Of a stretch of 64,000 nt of DNA, positions 16,521-24,985 are shown piece after piece. Within the stretch, counting starts at the first letter, position 1. Each line of letters starts with the position of its first letter. The position numbers and the translations under genes were made by a program. The notes beneath the pieces were generated by a model. It saw nothing but the letters and a program-made list of their open reading frames with translations. It was not told the origin of the DNA and searched no databases. This stretch comes from Halorientalis marina (GTDB lineage: Archaea; Halobacteriota; Halobacteria; Halobacteriales; Haloarculaceae): contig NZ_CP095487.1 of the NCBI RefSeq assembly GCF_023028345.1, positions 2,170,001 through 2,234,000 of the forward strand. The letters are read 5' to 3'.

Positions 16521-17077
16521 CGGCGGTCGACAACCTCTGGTACCTGGCCGACGAGGCCGACCAGCGAGCCGCGCAATCGTACCACCGGCTACAGGAGGAG
16601 TACGACGCGACGCTCGAAGTCGACCGGACCCGGCACGTCTCCCGGGAGCGATTCCGAACCGTCTCGGACCGCATCCGCGAGAACGGCCTCCCGTACGGCG
16701 TCCACACGCTCGTCCGCCGTGACTCGGGTGAAATCCTCCTCGTCCGCCACGAGGGAGTCGACATGTGGGTCATTCCCGGCGGCGAACTGGAGCCCGGCGA
16801 GGGGCTGCTCGACGGTGCACGCCGGGAACTCGCGGAGGAGGCCGGTATCGACGCGACCTACGACGGCATGGGCATCCTCGCACAGGTCGACTTCTTCAGC
16901 GACGGCCACGACACCTGGGGCGTCCTCCCCGTCTTCGAGGCCCGCCCGGACACCGTCGACCCCGAGGTCGACGACCCGGACGACGAGATCTCCGAGGCGA
17001 GATGGTTCGACGACCTCCCGACGGACACCCGCGACCGCGACGTGTTGCAGGCGTGGCGCGAGCGGACGGGCATCTAG
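16517..17077 (+). CDS. Nudix hydrolase
   Basis: This 186-residue enzyme hydrolyses a nucleoside diphosphate linked to some other group; the substrate is unknown. The complete Nudix box GX5EX7REUXEEXGU is present (GELEPGEGLLDGARRELAEE), near residues 97-119. A helical N-terminal extension of about 60 residues precedes it, as in several haloarchaeal Nudix proteins. The start at 16517 overlaps the stop of a possible leader frame. Confidence 0.88.
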   Translation: MTAVDNLWYLADEADQRAAQSYHRLQEEYDATLEVDRTRHVSRERFRTVSDRIRENGLPYGVHTLVRRDSGEILLVRHEGVDMWVIPGGELEPGEGLLDGARRELAEEAGIDATYDGMGILAQVDFFSDGHDTWGVLPVFEARPDTVDPEVDDPDDEISEARWFDDLPTDTRDRDVLQAWRERTGI

Positions 17078-17186
17078 CGACGGTCGCTCCGCGGGAACCG
17101 CGTTTCGACCCCACGAAGAACCCACACTGTTTTGACACCGACAGCGGAAGGAGGGCACGGACCGCGTTTTGCGCGGAGACAGACAC

Positions 17187-17687
17187 ATGGAACGGAGAAC
17201 GCTCGCCCTCGTTGGGGGTGTGATCGTCGTGATCGCGGCCGTCGCCGCCGGCGCCGTCGCGCTCGGTCTCGCTCCGAGCACCGGGGCGCCGGACTCGACC
17301 GGGAGTCCGCCCTCGGTCGACAGTTCGAGCAAGGAGACCGAAAACGGGAACGCTACCTACGCGTTCGATATCACGAACCTCAGCGAGTGCGGTCAGACCT
17401 GTCGGGACATGACCTGGGAACTGACGAACGGCGTGGACGAGCGCGCGTCGAACGTGACCCTCGCGTTCGAGGTGTACGCCGGCGGCAACAGCACGGTCTG
17501 GGAGGGGACCGAATCCGTCGGCGAACTCGACGCGAACGCGACCGCCGAGCGGACGACCCGGATCGAGGTCGGTATCCAGGACGGACTCCAGATTCGGGGG
17601 AACGACGGCGACGTCACGGTCATCACCACCGTCTACGCGGACGGTGAACGACAGACCCAGTTCAGCGACGAGGACAACGTCGGCTAG
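17187..17687 (+). CDS. Secreted or membrane-anchored small protein
   Basis: This 166-residue protein has an N-terminal hydrophobic helix (about 7-30), then a Ser/Thr-rich linker and a beta-rich domain with two cysteines (SECGQTCRD). The domain resembles short Ig-like or FxLYD-like repeats of haloarchaeal surface proteins, with many possible N-glycosylation sequons (NATYAF, NVTLAF, NATAER). The family is not recognised. The ATG at 17187 was preferred to the GTG at 17169. It ends against the convergent TIM-barrel gene. Confidence 0.7.
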   Translation: MERRTLALVGGVIVVIAAVAAGAVALGLAPSTGAPDSTGSPPSVDSSSKETENGNATYAFDITNLSECGQTCRDMTWELTNGVDERASNVTLAFEVYAGGNSTVWEGTESVGELDANATAERTTRIEVGIQDGLQIRGNDGDVTVITTVYADGERQTQFSDEDNVG

Positions 17688-18512
17688 TCACCCGCCGAAC
17701 TCTTTGCCGTCGCGGGCGTCGGCGTCGAGCCGCCGTAGCGTCGCCCGCGCGTTACTCGCGTCGTACCCGAACAGCACCGACTCGCCGTACTCGGCGGCGA
17801 CCTCCGCCGCGTGCACGAGGTTGTCGATATCGACGTTGACCGCGTAAAGTTCGATGCTGAAGGGAGTGTCGAGCGCGTCCTCGAACCCGGAGGCGATGAT
17901 CTCCAGCCAGTAGGTCGTCTCGTAGGCCATGTCGTACAGCGGGACCACGAACTCGTCGACGTACTCGGCGAGGGCGTCGAGGTCCAGTCCCGCACGTTCG
18001 TAGACGTGGCCGGGGTAGGGGTCGGGGTAGAGCGTGAGATACAGTTTGCCGGGGACGCGCTCGCGCGCCTCGCGGACGAACTCGGTGATGACGTCGGCGC
18101 GCCAGGCGTACCAGTCCTCGAAGTCGCTCTCGGCGAAGGCAGTCTCACAGCGCTCGCAGTGGCAGTACTCGGGACGCGGGAAGCCCACGTCGTCGAGCCG
18201 GAGGTCCTCGGTAACCTCGACGGCGTCGTCGACGATTTCGAGGAGGCCCTCGCGGTACTCCTCCGCGTTGGGGCAGACGTAGGCCCAGTCGAAGTAGTCG
18301 CGGTCGCGGGTCGCCAGTTCGCCGTCCTCGCTCACCGGGACGAGGTCCTCGTTCGCGTCGGCGGCGGCGTTGTCGCCGAAACACGAGACCATGCTGATGC
18401 CCTCGGGGACGGGTTCGGCGGCCCGGCCGGTCACGTCCTTGACCTCGTAGAAGGCGATATCGAACTCGGACCAGACCAGTTCCTCCTCGTTGCGCGTGAC
18501 GACGCCGTACAT
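17688..18512 (-). CDS. TIM-barrel, glycoside-hydrolase-like protein
   Basis: This 274-residue protein has the periodic pattern of a TIM barrel and resembles hypothetical glycoside-hydrolase-like families: DDVGFPRPEYCHCERCETAF, GKLYLTLYPDPYP, DEFVVPLYDMAYE, ELYAVNVDIDNL. The CxCxxC cluster after the conserved GFPRPEY stretch is characteristic and may bind metal. No signal peptide is visible, so a cytoplasmic role is likely. The substrate is unknown. Confidence 0.7.
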   Translation of the reverse strand: MYGVVTRNEEELVWSEFDIAFYEVKDVTGRAAEPVPEGISMVSCFGDNAAADANEDLVPVSEDGELATRDRDYFDWAYVCPNAEEYREGLLEIVDDAVEVTEDLRLDDVGFPRPEYCHCERCETAFAESDFEDWYAWRADVITEFVREARERVPGKLYLTLYPDPYPGHVYERAGLDLDALAEYVDEFVVPLYDMAYETTYWLEIIASGFEDALDTPFSIELYAVNVDIDNLVHAAEVAAEYGESVLFGYDASNARATLRRLDADARDGKEFGG

Positions 18513-18591
18513 GGAACTGCATACGTGGGCAGCGGGAAAAGGCGTTGGGAAACGCGGTTTTGCGGGCGGTACGCCAGTCGGTGCCGTCCCG

Positions 18592-18666
18592 TTACTTCTT
18601 GACCGCGAGGCGGTAGACGAGAACGACCGCGACCAGGGCGACGGCGAGTTTGAGCTTCTTCGACAT
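18592..18666 (-). CDS. 24-residue single-helix membrane peptide
   Basis: Reading the minus strand from the ATG at 18664-18666 gives MSKKLKLAVALVAV..., a 24-residue peptide ending in Lys-Lys before a TAA. It has a lysine-rich start, one hydrophobic segment of about 16 residues and a basic end, so it should span the membrane once. A good TATA match (GATTATAG) lies 27-34 bases upstream. Its size puts it below usual gene-calling limits. Function unknown. Confidence 0.6.
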   Translation of the reverse strand: MSKKLKLAVALVAVVLVYRLAVKK

Positions 18667-18692
18667 TACAATCGAACGAACGCACGGTCGGG

Positions 18693-18700
18693 CTATAATC
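18693..18700 (-). promoter_or_regulatory. TATA box for the 24-residue peptide gene
   Basis: On the minus strand GATTATAG sits 27-34 bases before the ATG at 18666. The surrounding sequence is GC-rich, so the box stands out. Confidence 0.55.
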
Positions 18701-18746
18701 TTTCCGGGGCGTCAGACGCCCGCATAAGAGCGGGCACCCCAACCGC

Positions 18747-19211
18747 TCACTCGACCTGGATGTGGTCGGCGATGTCGTCGCGGATGATCGTCTCGCAGTA
18801 GGCACACCGAACGCCGTCGTCGAGCACCTCGAAGTGGGTATCGATGGGTTCGTTTTCGGTGGTCACGCAGTTGCGGTTCGGGCAGTCGAGTACGCCGAAC
18901 ACCCGCTCGGGGCGCTCGACGCGGGACTTGTCGATCACGTCGAAATCGCGGACGATGTTGATCGTCGCCGCGGGCGCGATGAGCGAGAGCACGTCCACCT
19001 CGTCCTGACTCAGCTCCCGACCCTCGACCTTGACGATGTCTTTCCGCCCGAGACGGTCGCTGGGAACGTTCATGCCGACGCTGACTGTTTCGCCGTTGTT
19101 GCCGTCGATGTCAAGAATCGCCAGGACGTTCAGCGCCTGCCCGCCGGTGATGTGGTCGATGACGGTACCGCTTTTGATCTTGCTGACGCGGAGTTCTTCG
19201 TCGCCGTTCAT
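18747..19211 (-). CDS. pyrI: Aspartate carbamoyltransferase regulatory subunit
   Basis: This 154-residue subunit gives allosteric nucleotide control to aspartate carbamoyltransferase. The N-terminal nucleotide-binding domain includes [16 protein letters not shown]. The C-terminal zinc domain has CPNRNC and CAYC. It overlaps pyrB by four bases (ATGA), as is usual for archaeal pyrBI operons. Confidence 0.97.
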   Translation of the reverse strand: MNGDEELRVSKIKSGTVIDHITGGQALNVLAILDIDGNNGETVSVGMNVPSDRLGRKDIVKVEGRELSQDEVDVLSLIAPAATINIVRDFDVIDKSRVERPERVFGVLDCPNRNCVTTENEPIDTHFEVLDDGVRCAYCETIIRDDIADHIQVE

Positions 19212-20122
19212 GTCGAGTCCTCCAGGATCAGATCGAGCAGAGCCATCCGCACCGGCACGCCGTTGTGGGCCTGCTGGAAGTAGTGTGCGTGGTCGGTCTC
19301 GTCGACGTCGGGCGCGATCTCGTCGACGCGGGGGAGCGGGTGCATTACCACGAGGTCGTCTTTGGCCGCCGCCAGCGTGTCGGCGTCGATCTGGTACTGG
19401 CCCGCGACCTCGCGGTACTCGTTCTCGTCGGGGAAGCGCTCGCGCTGGATACGCGTCACGTAGAGCACGTCGAGGGTGTCCAATACCTCGTTCAGGTCCG
19501 TGTGTTCCCGCATCGACGCGCCCGCCTCGTGGAGGTCGTAGCGGACGCCCCGCGGGAGTTTGAGGCTCTCCGGGCTGACGAAATGCTGCTGTGCGTCGAA
19601 GTTCGTCAGCGCGTGCGCCATCGAGTGGACCGTCCGCCCGTACTTCAGGTCGCCCATGATGCCAACCGTGAGGTCGTCGAAGCCCGCCGACTCGCGGATG
19701 GTGTAGAGGTCGAGCAGGGTCTGTGTCGGGTGTTGACCCGCCCCGTCACCGGCGTTGATGAGGGGGACGTCGACGAACTCGCTAGCCATCTTCGCCGAGC
19801 CCTCCAGGGGGTGGCGCATCACGAGCGCGTCGGCGTATCCCTCGACGACCCGGACGGTGTCGGCGAGGCTCTCCCCTTTCTTGACGCTGGACTGGTCGAC
19901 CGGCCCCATGTCGACGATATCGCCGCCCAGCCGCTTCATCGCCGCAGTGAAACTCATCTTCGTGCGCGTGCTCGGTTCGAAAAAGAGCGTGCCGAGCAGT
20001 TTCCCGCTGTGGCGGTCCGCGACCGCACCGGGATCCTCGTCGATCTCGGCAGCGCGGTCCAGTACGGACGCGATATCAGCCCGGGAGAGCTGTTTCGCGC
20101 TGATGATGTGGTCGTGCCGCAT
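19208..20122 (-). CDS. pyrB: Aspartate carbamoyltransferase catalytic subunit
   Basis: This 304-residue enzyme joins carbamoyl phosphate and aspartate in pyrimidine synthesis. The carbamoyl-phosphate motif [11 protein letters not shown] and the block [12 protein letters not shown] are present. I chose the ATG at 20122 ([17 protein letters not shown]), the normal family start; the open frame beyond it runs through repeats. It forms an operon with pyrI. Confidence 0.97.
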   Translation of the reverse strand: MRHDHIISAKQLSRADIASVLDRAAEIDEDPGAVADRHSGKLLGTLFFEPSTRTKMSFTAAMKRLGGDIVDMGPVDQSSVKKGESLADTVRVVEGYADALVMRHPLEGSAKMASEFVDVPLINAGDGAGQHPTQTLLDLYTIRESAGFDDLTVGIMGDLKYGRTVHSMAHALTNFDAQQHFVSPESLKLPRGVRYDLHEAGASMREHTDLNEVLDTLDVLYVTRIQRERFPDENEYREVAGQYQIDADTLAAAKDDLVVMHPLPRVDEIAPDVDETDHAHYFQQAHNGVPVRMALLDLILEDST

Positions 20123-20162
20123 TGTCGGGAACCGCGACCCGAACCCCCTTGAATGTCCCGAC

Positions 20163-20345
20163 CCGGATGGCGCGAGTGCAACGAGTGCCATCGTTTGTGC
20201 GAACGGGGAGCGGAGCGACCCGTGAGCCGGTTGCTCCGTGCGCAGCGAGGTGCAACGGCTGGCGAGCGGTGAACGGAGCGACCCGTGAGCCGGATGGCGC
20301 GAGTGCAACGAGCGCCATCGGATGCGCGAGCGGCGGGCCAACCTT
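20163..20345. repeat. Three tandem ~64-bp hairpin-containing units
   Basis: Units begin at about 20163, 20227 and 20290. Units 1 and 3 share a 31-base block (20163-20193 and 20290-20320) with one mismatch. A GGAGCGACCCGTGAGCCGG block ends at 20230 and again at 20293. In unit 3 the arms GATGGCGC and GCGCCATC form an 8-bp stem with an 11-base loop; unit 1 has one change in the stem, and the middle unit has GTTGC/GCAAC arms. The array occupies most of the 251-base gap between pyrB and the MinD-like gene. Confidence 0.75.
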
Positions 20346-20349
20346 TTTG
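20341..20349 (+). promoter_or_regulatory. TATA-like box for the MinD-like gene
   Basis: ACCTTTTTG lies 25-33 bases before the ATG at 20374. This supports 20374 over the in-frame ATG at 20350, which would be too close to the box. Confidence 0.5.
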
Positions 20350-20373
20350 ATGGAACCCGGGACCAGAGCCGCC

Positions 20374-21021
20374 ATGCTCGCCATCGCCGGAGGCAAAGGA
20401 GGGTGCGGGAAGACCACGACAGCAATCGGACTCGCGCACGCGATGGCACGGAACGGCGACACGCCGCTCGTGGCGGACGCCGACATCGAAATGCCGGACG
20501 TCCACGTCGTCGCGGACGTCCCCACCGAGCCCGGTTTGCGCGCCATCGCGCGCGGGCAGTCGCTCGAAACCGCGACCCACCGGACGCGACTGGACGGCGT
20601 CAGTGCCGCGCCCGCGGCGGGAATCGACGAGACCGACCTCCCGAGTGCGCTGACCAGGCTCCGGGGGTGGCCCGGACACGCGATCGTCGACTGTCCGGCC
20701 GGGGCCGCGCGCGACGCGGCAGTACCGCTGCGAGTCGCAGACAGAACGCTCCTCGTCACGACGCAAACCAGACAGTGTGTGCTGGATACGGTCAAAACGG
20801 CCGCGATGGCGCGGTCGCTCGGCGCGCCGCCGATCGGAGTCGTCTTCGTGTGCGCTCGCGGCGCGCCCGAGTCGCCGGGAGCCCCGTTCGCCGCGCGCTC
20901 GGCGTTCGAGTGTCCCCTTCTGGGCCGGGTTCCCCCGGGTCCTGCTCGGCCGTTGACCGCCGGAATCGTTCGCTCAGCGTACGACCGGGTCGCAAAAAAG
21001 ATCAACAAACGGAATATTTAA
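20374..21021 (+). CDS. MinD/ParA-family P-loop ATPase
   Basis: This 215-residue ATPase has the deviant Walker A motif [11 protein letters not shown] near residues 6-16, switch-like DADIEMPDV, and HAIVDCPAG in the Walker B region. It belongs to the large haloarchaeal set of MinD/ParA paralogues involved in spatial organisation or cofactor work; the exact role is unknown. The product is shorter than canonical MinD (about 250-270). It is followed by a RecA-fold gene with its own promoter. Confidence 0.82.
   Translation: MLAIAGGKGGCGKTTTAIGLAHAMARNGDTPLVADADIEMPDVHVVADVPTEPGLRAIARGQSLETATHRTRLDGVSAAPAAGIDETDLPSALTRLRGWPGHAIVDCPAGAARDAAVPLRVADRTLLVTTQTRQCVLDTVKTAAMARSLGAPPIGVVFVCARGAPESPGAPFAARSAFECPLLGRVPPGPARPLTAGIVRSAYDRVAKKINKRNI
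21012..21020 (+). promoter_or_regulatory. TATA box for the RecA-fold gene
   Basis: GAATATTTA lies 31-39 bases before the ATG at 21051 and overlaps the stop of the MinD-like gene. It predicts a separate transcript with a short leader at most. Confidence 0.55.
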
Positions 21022-21050
21022 TCCGCTCGGTCTGCTTGCTTCTCATTGGC

Positions 21051-21680
21051 ATGGAGAATCGGCTCCGGACCGGGATCGACGTCCTCGACAGGAAGCTCAA
21101 CGGGGGTATCCCGGCCGGGAGTACAGTCGCGCTGTGTGCTGACCCGGCGAGCCAGGCGGAGTTGTTTCTGTACGAACTGACAGCGACGCGTGGCACCCTC
21201 TACCTCTCGCTCGACCGCTCCGAGGAGGCGGTCACCGACAGCATCACCAACTCCCCCACCGAGACCGGCGATCCCACGGTCCGACACGTTCCGGGCGAGG
21301 CACCGCTTGACAACGCCGGCAAGTTGGTCTCCGCCCTCCCCGAAACCTCCAATCTCATCATCGATCCGGTGAACGTCCTGGAGACACAGGAGCCGCCGTC
21401 GCGGTTCCGGAACTTCATGAACGAGATGCAGAACCACATCTTCAACACCGGGTCACTGGCCGTGCTGCACTGTCTCACCGGTCACCAGATTCCGCGTCTG
21501 CGCGACGCCACCGAGCACTTCGCCGACGTGGTGTTCCAGCTGGACACTACCGTCGCCGGTGACGACGTCGAGAACAGGCTCGCGATCCCGAAGTTCCGCG
21601 GCGGGCGCGCGCCCAGCGACGTCATCAAGCTCGACCTCGTCGAAGAGGTGTCCATCGACACCAGCCGCGACATCGCGTAA
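21051..21680 (+). CDS. RecA/KaiC-fold protein lacking Walker A
   Basis: This 209-residue protein starts like archaeal RAD55/KaiC-family ATPases (GIDVLDRKLNGGIPAGSTVAL). At the P-loop position it reads ADPASQAEL instead of GxxxxGKT/S, so it probably does not bind ATP in the usual way. Later family features remain (NLIIDPVNVLE; LAVLHCLTGHQI; VVFQLDTTV). It may be a regulatory partner. It follows the MinD-like gene by 29 bases. Confidence 0.75.
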   Translation: MENRLRTGIDVLDRKLNGGIPAGSTVALCADPASQAELFLYELTATRGTLYLSLDRSEEAVTDSITNSPTETGDPTVRHVPGEAPLDNAGKLVSALPETSNLIIDPVNVLETQEPPSRFRNFMNEMQNHIFNTGSLAVLHCLTGHQIPRLRDATEHFADVVFQLDTTVAGDDVENRLAIPKFRGGRAPSDVIKLDLVEEVSIDTSRDIA

Positions 21681-21681
21681 C

Positions 21682-21856
21682 TACTAAATTTCTACTTCGG
21701 CGGGTTTCCTCGGCGCTCTTCGAGCGCCTGCGGGAACCACGTCTGCTCACGGGCGCGAAGCGCCCGTTCGCACGGTATGCGGGACCTCCGGTCCCGCACT
21801 ACTCGCAAAAATTTAGTACAAAAACTGCCGGACGCTCGGCGAAGCCTCGCGTCCGG
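21682..21856. repeat. Hairpin cluster with flanking 10-bp inverted repeats
   Basis: TACTAAATTT (21682-21691) is matched by its exact reverse complement at 21809-21818. Between them are three perfect hairpins: arms GGCGCTC/GAGCGCC (21712-21728), ACGGGCGC/GCGCCCGT (21749-21767) and TGCGGGACC/GGTCCCGCA (21778-21798), each with a three-base loop. A fourth, CCGGACGC/GCGTCCGG (21828-21856), contains an inner GGC-GAA-GCC stem. The stretch 21681-21949 holds no recognisable gene. It could be terminators, a structured RNA or a small mobile-element remnant. Confidence 0.7.
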
Positions 21857-21949
21857 TGAACCGCGCTCGCTCCCTGCGGTCGCTCGCTCGGATGCTGGTG
21901 CTCGTCAAAAGACCGCGACCGCAGAAGCCGCGAAAACAGCGCGACTACG

Positions 21950-22981
21950 TTACTCGTTCGCTTCTTCGGCGGCGCCTTCGATCTCCTCGACGATCTCGTC
22001 GGCGTCGACGTCGGCGTCTTCGAGGGCCTCCTCGATGTCTTCCTCGCCGCCGCCCATGCCGCCCATCATGCCGCCCATGCCGCCCATCATGCCGCCCATA
22101 CCGCCACCGTCGATGGTCTCCTGGATGATGACGCGGTCGATGTCGAGCAGGTCCATGACCTGCTGGGCGATCTGCTGTTTCTGGAACATCCACTGCTGGT
22201 TCATCGTCAGTTGCGGCGTCGCCTCTATGTACAGCGTCTCCTTGTCCTCCTCGACCGTTTCGGTCTCGGGTTCGGGCTCCTCGCCCTCTTCGAGTTCGTC
22301 CTCGTCGGGCTGGATCAGCTGTTCCTCCTCGACGGTGTCGGTCTGGACCCACATCTCCAGGTCCATGTCGAGGTACATCTGGAACAGGCCCTGTGCGCGC
22401 TCGAGCTGGTCGTCGACGGTGCCGGCGATCTCGTACTCGTACTCGACGTCCTCGCCGGCCAGCGGGTGATTGAAGTCCACGCGAGCGCGGCCGCCGACGA
22501 TGGTCTCGACGCGGCCTTGGTCGCCGTCGATCTGCACCTGTGCGCCAGGGTAGCGGTCGTCCTCGTCGATCTTGTTGGCGCTGACGGTCCGGACCTGGTC
22601 CTCGTCGAACTCGCCGAACGCCTCTTCGGCGGCGATCTGGACGGTTCCGGTGTCACCGACTTCCTTGCCGACGATATCGTCCTCGACGGCGTCGAAGATG
22701 AAGCCCTCGCCGAGCACGATGGTCCGGGGTTCGAACTCGCGCTCCTCGTCGTCGATGCCCTCCTCTTCGGCGACCTCCTGGTGGGTCGTGTCGACGAGCA
22801 TGCCGTCCTCGACGGTCTTTGCGGTGTAGTCGAGCTCGATGAAGTCGCCGGTCTGGAGTCCGGTCTCCTCTTCGGTCTCCGTTTCGGCGTCGACGTCCTG
22901 TTCGGTGTCCGCTCCCTCGTCGCTCTCCGCGACGTCATCGGCCGGTTCGCTGGCCTCGTCGGCCTCGGCTTCGTCACTCAT
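21950..22981 (-). CDS. FKBP-type peptidyl-prolyl isomerase (SlyD-like, long form)
   Basis: This 343-residue protein should assist folding by isomerising prolyl bonds. An acidic N-terminal leader of about 40 residues precedes the FKBP core (GDFIELDYTAKTVEDGMLVDTT; GRARVDFNHPLAGEDVEYE), with an inserted-flap domain between. A long C-terminal region carries a glycine/methionine repeat (GGMMGGM twice) and an acidic end. Long archaeal FKBPs have C-terminal extensions, but the Gly-Met run resembles GroEL-type tails. A TATA-like box lies just upstream. Confidence 0.9.
   Translation of the reverse strand: MSDEAEADEASEPADDVAESDEGADTEQDVDAETETEEETGLQTGDFIELDYTAKTVEDGMLVDTTHQEVAEEEGIDDEEREFEPRTIVLGEGFIFDAVEDDIVGKEVGDTGTVQIAAEEAFGEFDEDQVRTVSANKIDEDDRYPGAQVQIDGDQGRVETIVGGRARVDFNHPLAGEDVEYEYEIAGTVDDQLERAQGLFQMYLDMDLEMWVQTDTVEEEQLIQPDEDELEEGEEPEPETETVEEDKETLYIEATPQLTMNQQWMFQKQQIAQQVMDLLDIDRVIIQETIDGGGMGGMMGGMGGMMGGMGGGEEDIEEALEDADVDADEIVEEIEGAAEEANE
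22058..22099 (-). repeat. Two tandem 21-bp repeats in the FKBP gene
   Basis: A 21-base unit is perfectly repeated at 22058-22078 and 22079-22099 and encodes the Gly-Gly-Met run in the FKBP C-terminal region. It is probably length-variable by slippage. Confidence 0.9.
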
Positions 22982-23003
22982 ACCCGGATGGACAGTCGTT
23001 GAC

Positions 23004-23012
23004 GGTATAAGG
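23004..23012 (-). promoter_or_regulatory. TATA-like box for the FKBP gene
   Basis: CCTTATACC on the minus strand lies 23-31 bases before the ATG at 22981, the spacing of a leaderless transcript. Confidence 0.55.
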
Positions 23013-23074
23013 ACAACGTTTCACCGCGGGGAGTGGCAACCGGTCACGACCCGCGAAGCGCGGCCGAAACCACC

Positions 23075-23083
23075 GGTTTTAGG
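23075..23083 (+). promoter_or_regulatory. TATA-like box for the CYTH gene
   Basis: GGTTTTAGG lies 25-33 bases before the ATG at 23108 and supports that start over the longer open frame from 23033. Confidence 0.5.
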
Positions 23084-23107
23084 CCGGGAAAAGGTCTATC
23101 AGAGGGT

Positions 23108-23671
23108 ATGTACGAGGTCGAGATCAAGGTCCGTGCGGCCCACGACGACGTTCGCGAACGACTGGCCGACGCGGACGCCACCTCGCTCGGGCGCGTCACG
23201 CAGGTCGATACGTACTTCGACGCCCCACACCGGGACTTCGCCGAGACGGACGAGGCGCTGCGGATCCGCCGGGAGTCACGAACCGCCGACGCGACCGGCG
23301 AGGGGGAGACGGACGCGCAGCTGACCTACAAGGGGCCGCTCGTCGATTCGGAGTCCAAGACCCGCGAGGAGATCGAGGCCGGCGTCGAGAACGGCGACGA
23401 CGTGCGCGCTATCCTCGAATCCGTCGGGTTCGCCCCGGCCGCGACCGTCGAAAAAGAACGGGAACGCTTCTCGCTTCAGGGGTTCACCGTCACGCTCGAC
23501 ACCATCGACGGGCTCGGCGAGTTCGTCGAGGTCGATGCCGAGGTCGAAACCGAAAGCGCCGTCCCGGACCGCCGCGACGACGCCGCCGACCTCCTGCGTT
23601 CGCTCGGTCTCGACCCCGACGACGGCATCAGGACCTCCTACCTGGGACTCCTGCTCGATACCTCAGAGTAA
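23108..23671 (+). CDS. CYTH-domain protein (CyaB class IV cyclase-like)
   Basis: This 187-residue protein has the CYTH tunnel-fold signature EVEIK at residues 3-7, then [26 protein letters not shown] and [10 protein letters not shown]. Members bind triphosphates; family activities include adenylate cyclase, thiamine triphosphatase and inorganic triphosphatase. The activity here is unknown, and the archaeal CyaB name does not prove cAMP synthesis. The start places EVEIK at the N-terminus as the family requires. Confidence 0.88.
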   Translation: MYEVEIKVRAAHDDVRERLADADATSLGRVTQVDTYFDAPHRDFAETDEALRIRRESRTADATGEGETDAQLTYKGPLVDSESKTREEIEAGVENGDDVRAILESVGFAPAATVEKERERFSLQGFTVTLDTIDGLGEFVEVDAEVETESAVPDRRDDAADLLRSLGLDPDDGIRTSYLGLLLDTSE

Positions 23672-23697
23672 TCCTGTGTGGCGTGAAATTTCCGGAA

Positions 23698-23706
23698 GTT
23701 ATAGAA
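23698..23706 (+). promoter_or_regulatory. TATA-like box for S-adenosylmethionine synthetase
   Basis: GTTATAGAA lies 26-34 bases before the ATG at 23732, predicting a leaderless transcript. Confidence 0.55.
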
Positions 23707-23731
23707 CGCCCACCTCCCAAGGGGTCGAGTA

Positions 23732-24934
23732 ATGACGGACCGGAACATTCGCGTCGAGCCGACGAATCGGCTCGCAGTAGAGGACCAGGAGGTAGAGATC
23801 GTCGAGCGGAAGGGGATCGGCCACCCCGATTCGATCTGTGACGGCGTGGCGGAGTCGGTCGCCCGCGCGCTCGCACAGGAGTACCTCGAGCGCTTCGGCA
23901 AGCCTCTCCACTACAACACCGACGAGACGCAGTTGGTCGCCGGGACCGCCGCGCCGGCGTTCGGTGGCGGCGAAGTGCTCGAACCGATCTATCTCCTCAT
24001 CGTCGGGCGCGCCACCAAGGAGTACGAGGGCGAGAGAATCCCGGCCGAGACCATCGCGCTGGAGGCCGCCCGCGAGTACCTGAACGAGACCCTCCCACGG
24101 CTCGACGTGGGCAAGGACGTCGTCGTGGACGTGAAACTCGGCGAGGGAAGCGGCGATCTGAGGGACGTGTTCGGCGAGGAGGGGACCGTTCCGATGGCGA
24201 ACGACACGAGTTTCGGCGTCGGACACGCGCCGCTGACCGAAACCGAGGAGATCGTCTTCCGGACCGAGCGCAGCCTGAACACCGAGTACGCGGCGGACAA
24301 CCCAGAGGTCGGCCCGGACGTGAAGGTCATGGGCAAACGCGAGGACGACCACATCGATGTGACCGTCGCCGCGGCGATGGTCGACGAGCACGTCGCCGGC
24401 ATGGACGAGTACCGGGCGGCCGTCGAGGGTGTCCGCGAGTACGTCTCGGACCTCGCCCGCGAGTACACGGACCGCGCGGTGAGCGTCGACGTCAACACCG
24501 CCGACGACCACGAGGACGGCGCGATCTATCTCACGACGACCGGCACCTCCGCCGAACAGGGCGACGACGGGTCGGTCGGCCGCGGCAACCGCGCGAACGG
24601 CCTCATCACGCCGAACCGGCCGATGAGCATGGAAGCGACCTCGGGGAAGAACGCGGTCAACCACATCGGGAAGATCTACAATCTGCTCTCGACGGACATC
24701 GCCGAGACGGTCGTCGACGAGGTCGACGGGATTCGTGACCTCCAGATTCGCCTGCTCAGTCAGATCGGGCGGCCCATCGACGAACCCCACGTCGCCGACG
24801 CCCACCTCGTCACCGAGGACGGCGTCTCGGTGGCCGACATCGAGGGCGACGTGACCCGGATCGTCGACCGCGAACTCGCGGACGTGACGAGCGTCACCGA
24901 GCGGGCGATCCACGGCGAGATCAGGACCTTCTGA
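23732..24934 (+). CDS. mat: Archaeal S-adenosylmethionine synthetase
   Basis: This 400-residue enzyme makes S-adenosylmethionine from methionine and ATP. It belongs to the archaeal MAT family, distinct from bacterial MetK. It carries [14 protein letters not shown] near residue 30, [31 protein letters not shown] and [14 protein letters not shown]. Length and start are normal. It is followed at 51 bases by a DUF5804-like gene. Confidence 0.97.
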   Translation: MTDRNIRVEPTNRLAVEDQEVEIVERKGIGHPDSICDGVAESVARALAQEYLERFGKPLHYNTDETQLVAGTAAPAFGGGEVLEPIYLLIVGRATKEYEGERIPAETIALEAAREYLNETLPRLDVGKDVVVDVKLGEGSGDLRDVFGEEGTVPMANDTSFGVGHAPLTETEEIVFRTERSLNTEYAADNPEVGPDVKVMGKREDDHIDVTVAAAMVDEHVAGMDEYRAAVEGVREYVSDLAREYTDRAVSVDVNTADDHEDGAIYLTTTGTSAEQGDDGSVGRGNRANGLITPNRPMSMEATSGKNAVNHIGKIYNLLSTDIAETVVDEVDGIRDLQIRLLSQIGRPIDEPHVADAHLVTEDGVSVADIEGDVTRIVDRELADVTSVTERAIHGEIRTF

Positions 24935-24985
24935 CCGGCGCGGACGAGCGAAACCGCTATCACTCGCGGGCCTGTGAACCCGGAC

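Noticed and set aside
20163..20345. Tandem hairpin units considered as a CRISPR array
   Set aside because: There are no unique spacers between identical repeats and no cas genes nearby; the units are tandem and stem-forming throughout.
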